23,090 nucleotides of DNA from Proteobacteria bacterium ST_bin16. GTDB lineage: Bacteria > Pseudomonadota > Gammaproteobacteria > Burkholderiales > Nitrosomonadaceae. Shown in pieces: positions 14,663 through 22,493 of this stretch. The translations under genes were made by a program, and so were the position numbers. Within the stretch, counting starts at the first letter, position 1; each line of letters opens with the position of its first letter. A model generated the notes under the pieces. It saw only the letters and a program-made list of their open reading frames with translations, was not told the origin of the DNA and ran no database searches. The stretch is taken from positions 1 to 23,090 of the forward strand of contig MSXT01000029.1 of assembly GCA_002083595.1 (NCBI GenBank), read 5' to 3'.

Positions 14663-16315
14663 TCAAGCATTCCGGAAGCGCGAGTGTTTAACGATCAGAA
14701 TCGTAACGAGCGGCAAAACAAAACCGATGATGGTGACCGTAATCAGTAAATGCCCCAGCTCGCTGTAATCGGCGGGAACCGTGATCTGACCGGTTGCCAT
14801 ATCTTTCACTTCGCGTTTCACTTCGTAAATCTGATTGAGATACTTAGTGCCCAGTTGCGAAGCCGACAAAGCCAGATTGGTAAACGAGGCCATCACGGCA
14901 AAAAAGGTAGCTTTGAGTTTTTCCGGCGCGGAATTGGCAATCCACGCGAGCATCGGAATCATGGCAATTTGCCCCAGCGGTGACTCCAACGCGGTATCGA
15001 CCAGTGCAATAAAACGCGCATCGACAATGCCGCCCGTGACCGCCGCCGTCCATTCGTGCAGACCAAAGTACATACCGACGATCGGCAGCGACAGGAAGCT
15101 GCTCACGATGGTGAGAAAAGCGATGATATACGCGATCGAACGCTCCGCCATGAAACGGCGGAAAATAAACATGCCGAACAGTGTCAGCACAGCACCGATC
15201 AAGGATAAGACCGCCAGAAATTGCTGATCGAACCCCAATTCATCGATCATCCACCAAGTAGAACCTGCGCCGGGACTGGGAATCGCGCGGAAAATGAAAA
15301 TCATCACAGCGGTTCCGACCAGCACATTACGCGCATCGGGTTCGAGTTCTCCAGTCAATCGCCACATCAGAAAAACGATAATCGCCATGGAAATGGCAAA
15401 TACGATCTCCTCCCCGCCGGATACGCCACTGACACCAACGCCCAGCGACATGACGGTAAAAACCAAGCCGCCGCCAAGAATCCACCAGTTGATTGCGGGC
15501 GGTTCCGCATGCATACCGAGCAATTTATCCACTTCCTGCCGGTTATACCCTTGCGCCTGAAAACGCTTGCGTTCACGCCGCTGCAACCAAGCCGCAAAAA
15601 CAACTCCGAAAATCGAAACCGCCGGAATGATTAAGGCCAGCTCGTAAACCAACAGATACAACGCATCCTTTTCCACTTCCGGCAAGGATCCTGCATCGCG
15701 CAGTAAAACAACGTTGGCAACGGATACCAGCACACCGCCGCCAATGATGGCGACACGCCCCAAAGTCTGCATGGTGACGTGCATCAGTTTGCGTTTTTCC
15801 GCATCCAGTTTATTGCCGTTCTCGTCGACGCGCGGCACCGCTTCAACGGTCATCGCATCCGCAACCACATCCTGCAGCACATAGCCGACCGGCGCCAGCA
15901 AAGCGGATAACACATACCAGGTTTCAACCGGCGCCATCGCGGCCATGGCTTCGGTGTGTCCGAGCAAGCCGATCATGATGATCAGGCTCAGCATGATCAA
16001 GCTGGCGCCCAGATACACTAGTAACCCTTTCCAACGCCACACCAGATCGACCAAATGCCCCAGCGGCATCTTAAGCGCCCACGGCAACATCATCCAGAAT
16101 CCGAGCGCTGCCAGGAATTCGGCGGAAAGGCCGAGCTTTTCCTTAACGTAAAATGTGCCCACAATCCCCGTCAAGCCGGAAATACCGGCGGCAACATACA
16201 CCATCAACGGCGGCAGGTAAGACAAGCGCATTTCCCGTCCAAGCGACAGAATATTGGCGCTAAACCACTGCGCAATGACGGATAGGAATCCGTTAGCAGG
16301 TAATAGATTTTTCAT
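14663..16315 (-). CDS. MFS transporter, BT1/folate-biopterin-transporter-like
   Basis: A 550-residue polytopic inner-membrane protein with about twelve hydrophobic helices and a central cytoplasmic loop rich in Arg/Lys (WLQRRERKRFQAQGYNRQEV). The segments LPWALKMPLGHLVDLVWRWK and LAPVGYVLQDVVADAMTVEA recall the BT1 branch of the major facilitator superfamily (LPW-K-P-G and DVVADA-x-V-E patterns). That branch includes folate and biopterin carriers in protozoa and plants and unassigned bacterial members. The substrate here is unknown; a folate role because folB lies about 10 kb away would be speculation. It follows the HtrA-like gene by 42 bp on the same strand, so the two may be co-transcribed. 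The long insert DENGNKLDAEKRKLMHVTM (about residues 173-191) is characteristic of this subgroup as I recall. Confidence 0.82.
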   Translation of the reverse strand: MKNLLPANGFLSVIAQWFSANILSLGREMRLSYLPPLMVYVAAGISGLTGIVGTFYVKEKLGLSAEFLAALGFWMMLPWALKMPLGHLVDLVWRWKGLLVYLGASLIMLSLIIMIGLLGHTEAMAAMAPVETWYVLSALLAPVGYVLQDVVADAMTVEAVPRVDENGNKLDAEKRKLMHVTMQTLGRVAIIGGGVLVSVANVVLLRDAGSLPEVEKDALYLLVYELALIIPAVSIFGVVFAAWLQRRERKRFQAQGYNRQEVDKLLGMHAEPPAINWWILGGGLVFTVMSLGVGVSGVSGGEEIVFAISMAIIVFLMWRLTGELEPDARNVLVGTAVMIFIFRAIPSPGAGSTWWMIDELGFDQQFLAVLSLIGAVLTLFGMFIFRRFMAERSIAYIIAFLTIVSSFLSLPIVGMYFGLHEWTAAVTGGIVDARFIALVDTALESPLGQIAMIPMLAWIANSAPEKLKATFFAVMASFTNLALSASQLGTKYLNQIYEVKREVKDMATGQITVPADYSELGHLLITVTIIGFVLPLVTILIVKHSRFRNA

Positions 16316-16357
16316 AAATTTTAATTGGCATCATCACATTTGAATGCTGGCATGCGA

Positions 16358-17497
16358 TTACTTCTGTTTAGGACGCACGCCTACTTTGATCGGAATCGAC
16401 TTTTCCTGCTTGTTGCGGATGACCGTAACCGTCACGGTTTCACCCGGCGCCAGCGCGGCCACCACATTCAGCATCTCGGAAGAATTCTTGAGCGCTTTGC
16501 CCGCTATCGCGACCAAAATATCGCCCGCCTTGATGCCAGCCTTGTCCGCCGGACCATCTTTCAGCACGCTGGCGATCAATGCACCACTCGGCTCTTCAAG
16601 ACCGAACGATTCCGCCAGCTCCTGCGTCATGTCTTGCATACTGACGCCCAGCCAGCCGCGAGTCACACCGCCGGTTTGCACAATTTGCTCCATGATCTGT
16701 TTGGCAATATGCACCGGAATTGCGAAGCCGATACCCAACGAACCGCCGCTGCGGGAATAGATCGCTGTATTGATACCGATCAAATTGCCCGATGTATCGG
16801 TCAGCGCACCGCCGGAATTACCGGGATTGATCGCGGCATCGGTTTGAATGAAATCTTCAAAGGTATTGATGCCAACCCGGCTTCTGCTCAGCGCGCTGAC
16901 AATGCCCATGGTAACGCTCTGTCCGACACCGAAAGGATTGCCGACCGCCAGCACCACATCGCCAATCTTGACTTGTTGCGATTGCCCGAATGTGATCACC
17001 GGCAAATCCTTCAGATCCGTTTTCAGCACCGCCAGATCGGTTTCCGGATCGGAACCGATCAATTTAGCCTTGGCTTTTCTGCCATCGAGCAGAGCGATTT
17101 CAACTTCATCCGCGGCTTCGACTACATGATGATTGGTCAGGATGTAACCGTTAGCACTGACGATCACGCCGGAACCCAGGCTCGATGTGCGCTTCGGCCT
17201 GGATTCGAATTGCTCGCCAAAAAACCGCCGCAATGCGGGATCGTCCAGCAGGGGATGCGACGGTTCCTTGGTTTCTTTGCTGGTAAAAATATTCACCACC
17301 GACGGCATGGCGACCTCCGCCGCCCTGGAATAACTGTCCGGCCTATCCGCCTCAACCGCTGGCGCGGCTTCACGGATGGTCACGATTTCTCCGCGCGGTT
17401 TCAACGGCAGCAACTCCGGCCGTAGCGTGGAAATCACAAAAAAAATAGCCAGCAAAACTGCCGCCGTTTGTGCAAAAATCAACCAGAGTCTGTACAT
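16358..17497 (-). CDS. Membrane-anchored periplasmic serine protease, HtrA/DegS-like, single PDZ
   Basis: The ATG at 17497 is used; the frame also has a TTG directly before it, with GGAG nine bases ahead, so start choice is within one codon. From the ATG there are 379 residues. An uncleaved-looking N-terminal helix (LWLIFAQTAAVLLAIFFVIS) serves as anchor. The trypsin-like domain has its catalytic triad His124 (TNHHVV), Asp154 (DPETDLAVLK) and Ser228 (INPGNSGGAL). One PDZ domain follows (about 284-370, with GWLGVSMQDM and GDILVAIAGK). One PDZ plus an anchor is the layout of DegS/AlgW, which cleave anti-sigma factors in the envelope stress response, but a general quality-control role is equally possible. 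It is divergent from the NIF3-family gene. Confidence 0.93.
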   Translation of the reverse strand: MYRLWLIFAQTAAVLLAIFFVISTLRPELLPLKPRGEIVTIREAAPAVEADRPDSYSRAAEVAMPSVVNIFTSKETKEPSHPLLDDPALRRFFGEQFESRPKRTSSLGSGVIVSANGYILTNHHVVEAADEVEIALLDGRKAKAKLIGSDPETDLAVLKTDLKDLPVITFGQSQQVKIGDVVLAVGNPFGVGQSVTMGIVSALSRSRVGINTFEDFIQTDAAINPGNSGGALTDTSGNLIGINTAIYSRSGGSLGIGFAIPVHIAKQIMEQIVQTGGVTRGWLGVSMQDMTQELAESFGLEEPSGALIASVLKDGPADKAGIKAGDILVAIAGKALKNSSEMLNVVAALAPGETVTVTVIRNKQEKSIPIKVGVRPKQK

Positions 17498-17578
17498 CAA
17501 AGCTCGTTACTCCAAAATTAAAATAGCCGCAGAAATGAATTGATTGCGGTGTAGTATATGCACCAAGGAGAAAAATCA

Positions 17579-18325
17579 ATGCATCGAGATGAACTGGAAA
17601 ATCATCTGAACCAATTACTGGACATATCCCGTTTTCATGATTATTGCCCAAATGGCCTGCAAGTGGAAGGGCGCGACAGTATTCATGTCATGATCAGCGG
17701 CGTTACCGCCTCGCTCGATCTGCTGCAAGCCGCTGCCGCCGCGAAAGCGGATGCCATTCTCGTGCATCACGGCTATTTCTGGCGCGGCGAGGATATGCGC
17801 ATCACCGGCATGAAAAGCCGCCGCATTGTGCTGCTGCATCAGCAGCACATCAATTTATTCGCTTACCATCTGCCGTTGGATGTGCATCCGCATTTAGGGA
17901 ACAATGCCATCCTGGGGAAAAAACTGGGATTGATCGAAACAGGCCGGTTTGGCGAACAGGACATCGCCGCCCAGGGAGAATTAGCGCAAGTCACGACTTT
18001 AAGCGCATTAGCCGAGAAAATATCCCGCACGCTGTTACGCAAGCCGATGATCATCGGCGATCCTGACAAGCCTATCCGGCAGATTGCGTGGTGTACTGGC
18101 GCCGCGCAAGGTTATTTCGATGCCGCCATTCAACTGGGTGTGGATGCCTATATTACCGGCGAGATCTCGGAGCAGAACGTGCATGCCGCGCGTGAATCCG
18201 GTGTCGCATTTATCGCCGCGGGGCATCATGCGACGGAACGGTACGGTGTGCAAGCAGTAGGCGATCACATTGCGCAGAAATTCGGCATCCAGCATCAGTT
18301 TATCGATATTGAAAATCCGGTATAG
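17579..18325 (+). CDS. NIF3-family dinuclear metal centre protein (GTP cyclohydrolase I type 2-like)
   Basis: The start at 17579 is set by the AAGGAG ribosome site at 17565-17570; the frame extends to an ATG at 17558 but that one lies before the ribosome site. From 17579 there are 248 residues. The two-metal site of this family is visible: His63 and His64 in ILVHHGYFWRG, Asp101 in AYHLPLDVHPHLGNN, and the C-terminal His/Glu in AAGHHATERYGVQA. The beginning DISRFHDYCPNGLQVEG is typical. Members are hexameric toroids (E. coli YbgI) with unsettled function; annotation as a GTP cyclohydrolase or metal-binding hydrolase is used but not proven. The 81-bp gap to the divergent HtrA-like gene holds both promoters. 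Confidence 0.95.
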   Translation: MHRDELENHLNQLLDISRFHDYCPNGLQVEGRDSIHVMISGVTASLDLLQAAAAAKADAILVHHGYFWRGEDMRITGMKSRRIVLLHQQHINLFAYHLPLDVHPHLGNNAILGKKLGLIETGRFGEQDIAAQGELAQVTTLSALAEKISRTLLRKPMIIGDPDKPIRQIAWCTGAAQGYFDAAIQLGVDAYITGEISEQNVHAARESGVAFIAAGHHATERYGVQAVGDHIAQKFGIQHQFIDIENPV

Positions 18326-18391
18326 CCCAACCGCAGCCTGGCGGTATCTATATCACAGCAGTCGCGGCAAACCTGAAGGAAGGGTTGTCAT

Positions 18392-18511
18392 CTATTGATC
18401 CTTGTTGTCATCATCCTGCTTCTTTCTGCCTGAAAACATGGTCCACCAGATGACAAACAAAAACAAACCCAGCGCCACTGCCGCTTCGACTACAAGCCAC
18501 CACCAATTCAT
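18392..18511 (-). CDS. 39-residue tryptophan-rich single-pass membrane protein
   Basis: A short minus-strand frame with ATG at 18511 and stop TAG at 18392-18394. The peptide begins MNWWWLVVEAAVALGLFLF, continues VIWWTMFSGRKK and ends QDDDNKDQ. This is a clear single-pass helix: aromatic belts (three and two Trp) bracket about 17 hydrophobic residues, then a positively charged RKK stop-transfer and an acidic tail. That predicts N-out/C-in topology. No strong ribosome site is visible. It lies in the 238-bp gap between the NIF3-family gene and mltA, opposite to both. The composition is far from random for non-coding DNA. Function is unknown; similar tiny proteins often support larger membrane complexes. 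Confidence 0.7.
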   Translation of the reverse strand: MNWWWLVVEAAVALGLFLFVIWWTMFSGRKKQDDDNKDQ

Positions 18512-18563
18512 AATGTAAGATACGCTCAAGTTAAAATCAGACCGTTACTCTAACCAAAATCCG

Positions 18564-19766
18564 ATGAAAAACCAATTAAGTTTTATTATTGCCGCTTCAT
18601 ACCTGCTGCTCACCGCTTGCGCTACCGGAACCATCAGCCCCACGCTGCCGCCCAGCGAACCGGCGGAAGTTGTCGCACCGCCGCCAGCGGAAAAACCCCT
18701 GACAAAATCGGTTCACAAACGCGTTCAATGGTCTGCGTTGACCGGCTGGAAACACGACGATCTGCAACCGGCGTGGCAAGCGTTCCAAAGAAGCTGCACG
18801 GTTTTAAGCAAGCAACCGGCTTGGAAGGAAACTTGCCGGTTGGCTGCGGCGCAGAAGAAAACCGATAACGCCGCGTTGAGAAACTTTTTTGAAAACTATT
18901 TCACGCCGTATCAAGTCATCAATACCGATAACACCGAAGAAGGATTGATCACCGGCTACTATGAGCCTCTGTTGAAAGGTAGCCGAAAACCCTCAAGCCG
19001 TTACCGCTATCCGGTGTATGCCGCACCCGATGATTTGCTGACCATCGAATTAGGCACGGCGTATCCGGAATTGAAAGACCTGCGTTTGCGCGGCCGCCTG
19101 AATGGACGAAAAATCGTTCCTTATCACAGCCGGGCGGACATCATGAATAACCCGAAATTGCTGAATGGCTACGAGCTCTTGTGGGTGGAAGACGAAGTTG
19201 AACTGTTTTTCCTGCACGTGCAAGGCTCCGGCCGGATCGTGCTCGATAGCGGGGAGACCATGAAAATCGGCTTTGCCGATCAAAATGGCTACCCGTATAA
19301 CTCGATCGGCAAACTTCTGGTCGAACGCGGCGAGCTGCCGCTGGAAAAAGCCTCCATGCAAGGCATCAAGCAATGGGGGCAGCAAAACCCTAAAAAACTG
19401 CCCGAACTGTTGCAGCAAAACGCCCGTTACGTATTTTTCCGCGAGCTGCCGTCCGATTTATCCGGACCGATCGGCGCTTTGGGCGTGCCGTTGACCGCTG
19501 GACGCAGCATCGCGATCGATCCGTTGTCGATCCCGCAAGGCGCACCGGTATTTCTGTCAACCACCTGGCCCAACAGCAACAAACCGCTGAACCGGCTAAT
19601 GGTGGCGCAGGATGTCGGCAGCGCCATCAAAGGCGGCATCCGCGCGGATTTCTTCTGGGGATTCGGCCATGAAGCCGGCAATCAGGCGGGAAAAATGAAA
19701 CAACGCGGGAAGATGTGGTTGCTGATGCCGCGCGACGCTAAACCGCCCGCACTTTCACGGCAATAA
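18564..19766 (+). CDS. mltA: Membrane-bound lytic murein transglycosylase A (MltA)
   Basis: MltA cleaves the glycan strands of peptidoglycan to 1,6-anhydromuramoyl products from the outer membrane, aiding wall turnover. The product has 400 residues. Lipobox LLTAC gives Cys19, followed by Ala (outer membrane). A Pro-rich linker (TLPPSEPAEVVAPPPAEKP) leads to the barrel domain. Signatures are GLITGYYEPLLKGSR, LWVEDEVELFFLHVQGSGRI, GYPYNSIGKLLVERGEL, and the C-terminal VAQDVGSAIKGGIRADFFWG block with the catalytic Asp region, followed by GHEAGNQAGKMKQRGKMWLL. The sequence is complete. It converges on dsbC, with a shared terminator between them. Confidence 0.97.
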   Translation: MKNQLSFIIAASYLLLTACATGTISPTLPPSEPAEVVAPPPAEKPLTKSVHKRVQWSALTGWKHDDLQPAWQAFQRSCTVLSKQPAWKETCRLAAAQKKTDNAALRNFFENYFTPYQVINTDNTEEGLITGYYEPLLKGSRKPSSRYRYPVYAAPDDLLTIELGTAYPELKDLRLRGRLNGRKIVPYHSRADIMNNPKLLNGYELLWVEDEVELFFLHVQGSGRIVLDSGETMKIGFADQNGYPYNSIGKLLVERGELPLEKASMQGIKQWGQQNPKKLPELLQQNARYVFFRELPSDLSGPIGALGVPLTAGRSIAIDPLSIPQGAPVFLSTTWPNSNKPLNRLMVAQDVGSAIKGGIRADFFWGFGHEAGNQAGKMKQRGKMWLLMPRDAKPPALSRQ

Positions 19767-19802
19767 AAAAGCTTGCCGGATTTCCCCGGCAAGCTTCTTT
19801 TA
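19766..19802. terminator. Bidirectional intrinsic terminator between mltA and dsbC
   Basis: A perfect 11-bp stem, AAGCTTGCCGG at 19769-19779 and CCGGCAAGCTT at 19786-19796, with a 6-base loop. A-run before and CTTTT after let it serve both converging genes. It starts 2 bases after the mltA stop codon and ends about 17 bases before the dsbC stop. Confidence 0.93.
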
Positions 19803-19818
19803 ACCGTTTGTTTGGAAT

Positions 19819-20541
19819 TTATTTGCTTTTGCTCGCGCTTTCCAGCTTTTCCTCGATGGTCGCAGCGGGAATCATCCCGCCGACAATCGAGCCATCGGCA
19901 AAAATCAACGTCGGTGTACCCGTTACTTTATTCTCATGGCCTGATTTCACCAATGCATCCAGCGGTGTGTCACACTCTGAACTGGATGGCGCAACGCCTT
20001 TCAGCATAAAGTCATCCCAGGCTTTGATCTGATCCTTCGAACACCAGATTTTTTTCGACAATTCCATCGAACCTTTCAATACCGGATACAGCAATGTATA
20101 GATCGTGACATTGTTGATGCTCAGCAATTCTTTCTCCAATTGCTTGCAATACGGGCAATTGGGATCGGTAAAAACAGCCACTTTGCGTTTGCCATCGCCT
20201 TTGACGATTTTGATGGCATGCTGCAATGGCAGTGATTCCAATGGCACACGCCGCGCCGCTTTGATCTCCTGGATGCGCTCGTTGGTCATACTCACCCGGG
20301 TTTTGGGATTGATCACATGACCGAAGAAGAAATAGTCCGCTTTATCATCGGTATAAAACACTTCATCGCCGACAACTACCTCATACAAACCCAAGTAAGG
20401 GGTTTTTTTCAAGCTATCGATAGTGCTCCCGGCAAAATGCGGTTGAATGGCTTTCCTTAATGCTTCTTCATCGGCCCAGGCGGATCCGGAGAAAAAACTG
20501 ATTGCCAGAATTGAGATGAAAAGCTTTAAGCGCGTGGCCAT
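19819..20541 (-). CDS. dsbC: Thiol:disulfide isomerase DsbC
   Basis: DsbC is a dimeric periplasmic disulphide isomerase kept reduced by DsbD. The product has 240 residues. The signal peptide (LFISILAISFFSGSAWA) is followed by the N-terminal dimerisation domain (about 24-85) and the thioredoxin-fold domain. That domain has the active site FTDPNCPYCKQLEKEL (Cys129, Cys132; the CPYC variant rather than the commoner CGYC) and the cis-Pro loop VTGTPTLIFADG (Pro210). A second cysteine pair (Cys167, Cys190) matches the structural disulphide of DsbC. It follows the UbiH-family gene by 27 bp on the same strand and probably shares its transcript. Confidence 0.96.
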   Translation of the reverse strand: MATRLKLFISILAISFFSGSAWADEEALRKAIQPHFAGSTIDSLKKTPYLGLYEVVVGDEVFYTDDKADYFFFGHVINPKTRVSMTNERIQEIKAARRVPLESLPLQHAIKIVKGDGKRKVAVFTDPNCPYCKQLEKELLSINNVTIYTLLYPVLKGSMELSKKIWCSKDQIKAWDDFMLKGVAPSSSECDTPLDALVKSGHENKVTGTPTLIFADGSIVGGMIPAATIEEKLESASKSK

Positions 20542-20568
20542 AATGACTCCAGTGTTAGAAAATAAAAT

Positions 20569-21738
20569 TTAATTCAATGCGTGCTGCATCAAGCGATTCT
20601 TGATCAGCGGCAAGCGGTTGGTGATCTCCAGCCCGAGATTGCGCAGGCGCGCCAAGGTCGGATTGGAATTATTGAATAGTTTCTGCAAGCCGTCGGTGAC
20701 CAGTTCCAGCGCCAGAATATCTTCCTTGCGCGCCAGCTCGTAACGCCGCAGCAACATAAAATCGCCGCAATCCGCCCGCATTCCGCGCGCATTGAGAATC
20801 GCCGCAAGCTCACGGGTATCGCGCAATCCCAGATTCACGCCCTGCCCGGCCAGCGGATGAATACCGTGCGCTGCATCGCCGATCAGCACCAATCGAGGTT
20901 TGATCAGTTTATCCACATGCACAAAATTCAATGGGAAACCCACGGGCGGGGTAATCAACTGCAATTTACCCAACGTATGCGAAGCCGCTTCTTCCACACG
21001 GCGGCACAACTCATCTTCGGGCAAATTACGCAGAAATTCCGCGTGATCCTCGGTCGTCGACCACACCATCGACACCCGCTTATCGGGCAGCGGCAACAGC
21101 GCCAGCACACCGTCGCGCCTGAACCATTGATGGGCAATCTGGCGATGCGACCGTTCCGTGCTAAAGTTGGCGACCACACCAATCTGGTTATACGCGTGGC
21201 GCGACACGTCAATCTCCGCTTGCTTGCGCACCCAGGAATTCACACCGTCCGCACCTACCACCAAAGCGGCTTCAAGCTGGCTGCCATCGTCCAGTTGCAC
21301 TTCGACATGCGACTCCTGCCAGGTAATCGCAGTGCACTTCGCCGGACAATAAATGTGCAGATTTTCATTCAAGGATTTGAGCACTTCCCAAACTGCCGTT
21401 TGCAGTTGGCGGTTCTCAGCGATAAATGCCAGCTCCGGTATACCGATCTCGTATGCGCTGAAGTTAACATGCGCGGCATTGTCATCGCCAAACACCGCCA
21501 TCTCATAAACCGGCGCCAGGCGCTCGGCCTCCATCAACTGCCACACACCTAATTCCTGCAGAAAAGCCGCGCTGCCCGGACTGATCGCATACACCCGGCT
21601 ATCCCAGCTGTCATCCTGCGGCAACGGCGGTGTTTCGTGCGGCTCTATCAGCGCGATCTTCAAGCCGCTCCCCTTCAGCGCAGCCACCAGGCTTGCTCCT
21701 ACCATTCCGCCACCGATTACGATCATATCGAATTTCAT
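20569..21738 (-). CDS. UbiH/UbiF/VisC/COQ6-family FAD-dependent hydroxylase
   Basis: An FAD monooxygenase of the aromatic-hydroxylase fold, very probably one of the ubiquinone-ring hydroxylases (UbiH, UbiF, UbiI or UbiM type); which ring position it modifies cannot be read by eye. The product has 389 residues. FAD binding is shown by the N-terminal IVIGGGMVGASLVAALKGSG (GGGMVG at 9-14), the DG motif VVGADGVNSWVRK (about 160-172) and the GD motif LVLIGDAAHGIHPLAGQGVN (GDAAH at 287-291). WDSRVYAISPGSAAFLQELG is the family's second conserved block. No signal peptide; it is expected at the cytosolic face of the membrane. dsbC follows 27 bp downstream. Confidence 0.94.
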   Translation of the reverse strand: MKFDMIVIGGGMVGASLVAALKGSGLKIALIEPHETPPLPQDDSWDSRVYAISPGSAAFLQELGVWQLMEAERLAPVYEMAVFGDDNAAHVNFSAYEIGIPELAFIAENRQLQTAVWEVLKSLNENLHIYCPAKCTAITWQESHVEVQLDDGSQLEAALVVGADGVNSWVRKQAEIDVSRHAYNQIGVVANFSTERSHRQIAHQWFRRDGVLALLPLPDKRVSMVWSTTEDHAEFLRNLPEDELCRRVEEAASHTLGKLQLITPPVGFPLNFVHVDKLIKPRLVLIGDAAHGIHPLAGQGVNLGLRDTRELAAILNARGMRADCGDFMLLRRYELARKEDILALELVTDGLQKLFNNSNPTLARLRNLGLEITNRLPLIKNRLMQHALN

Positions 21739-21890
21739 GGAATTGATTATACAGCCGCTTTGTTATGGACGGGTAACACAAACTTCAACTTCATGATAAG
21801 CGTGCATTTCCTGTACTGCGCAGACTCATCGTCCACCCGCTTTAAACCACTAGCCAACATCGCCCAATCCCCTGAAAGAACGCATAAACC

Positions 21891-21942
21891 CTTGTCAAGT
21901 CACATTTTTGATCTTGACAAGCCCACCCCTCAAAGGCACAAT
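21891..21942 (+). promoter_or_regulatory. Sigma-70 promoter of the tRNA gene with paired palindromic boxes
   Basis: TTGACA at 21914-21919 is a perfect -35, and CACAAT at 21937-21942 is a fair -10, with exactly 17 bp between. The predicted start is near 21949, about 17 bp before the tRNA. A GC-rich segment (GCTGCCC) follows the -10, as in stringently controlled stable-RNA promoters. The -35 lies inside CTTGACAAG (21913-21921), which is matched by CTTGTCAAG at 21891-21899 as a perfect inverted repeat; each box is also nearly palindromic in itself. This may be an operator; that is inference. Confidence 0.75.
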
Positions 21943-21965
21943 GCTGCCCTTGCGTTTTAGCATAT

Positions 21966-22041
21966 GGCGAATTAGCTCAGTGGTTAGAGCAGCGGAATCA
22001 TAATCCGTTGGTCCGGGGTTCAAATCCCTGATTCGCCACCA
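21966..22041 (+). tRNA. tRNA with CAU anticodon (tRNA-Met, or tRNA-Ile2)
   Basis: A complete 76-base cloverleaf with encoded CCA. The acceptor stem is GGCGAAT with ATTCGCC, the D stem GCTC/GAGC, the anticodon stem GCGGA/TCCGT (one G-U pair) with loop ATCATAA, and the T arm CGGGG-TTCAAAT-CCCTG (one G-U). The anticodon CAT is at 21999-22001. CAU is shared by elongator Met and by Ile2, whose C34 is changed to lysidine by TilS. The D loop AGTGGTTA and the TTGGTC variable part resemble E. coli Ile2 more than elongator Met, but the C4-G69/C5-G68 pairs that help TilS are absent (here G4-C69 and A5-U68). It is not initiator Met: it has a paired 1-72 end and no GGG/CCC anticodon stem. Confidence 0.95.
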
Positions 22042-22493
22042 CCCCAAAATCCCTCATCAATTCAGAAAATCAGCGTTATTTGGATTTGAAGAATCCGGTC
22101 TTCTTGATCAAGGCTACTATCTTTTTTGTTTTGTGCCGCACCTAAGCGTTTGGAATCATGATAGAGAGTACAATGAGGATTAAGCACAATCGCACTGATA
22201 TCGTTTGAAAATCGAGAAAAAGTGTTTCATGGGTTAATTTTTGTAAGAAACACGATCAGCATACGCCATCGAAAGTATCCGCCGAGAAAATCTCGGCAGC
22301 GGGATCCAATGCACGCTTGCGCGCCCCTGAACTATACGTCCGAAACGAACCGCTATGAAAGCGATACTAACGCAATCAATCGCCTTGATCAATGCTAGGA
22401 ACTGATAAACACTTAGAACCTACTATCTAAATAGGTCAGTGGAAGAAAGCGGGCTTAACGATAAACAATTTAACTACAATTAGACAGGCGGCG
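22042..22493. other. Non-coding stretch between tRNA and CRISPR array
   Basis: No gene was seen in about 450 bp; only very short ORFs. It holds two clear inverted repeats: GTGTTTC at 22222-22228 with GAAACAC at 22247-22253, and GCCGAG at 22281-22286 with CTCGGC at 22292-22297. Smaller ACCTA/TAGGT repeats occur near 22420-22438. A -10-like TACAAT lies at 22475-22480, 13 bp before the first CRISPR repeat, but without a well-placed -35. It may be the trailer side of the array, an alternative leader, or a decayed insertion. Confidence 0.6.

Noticed and set aside
16325..17425. 366-residue plus-strand ORF opposite the HtrA-like protease gene
   Set aside because: Long only because the codon bias of the real gene leaves the antisense frame open; very rich in His, Arg and Gln with no recognisable domain, while the minus strand shows a full catalytic triad and PDZ.
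20857..21552. 231-residue plus-strand ORF opposite the UbiH-family gene
   Set aside because: Antisense shadow; composition dominated by His/Arg/Gln, whereas the minus frame has all three FAD motifs.
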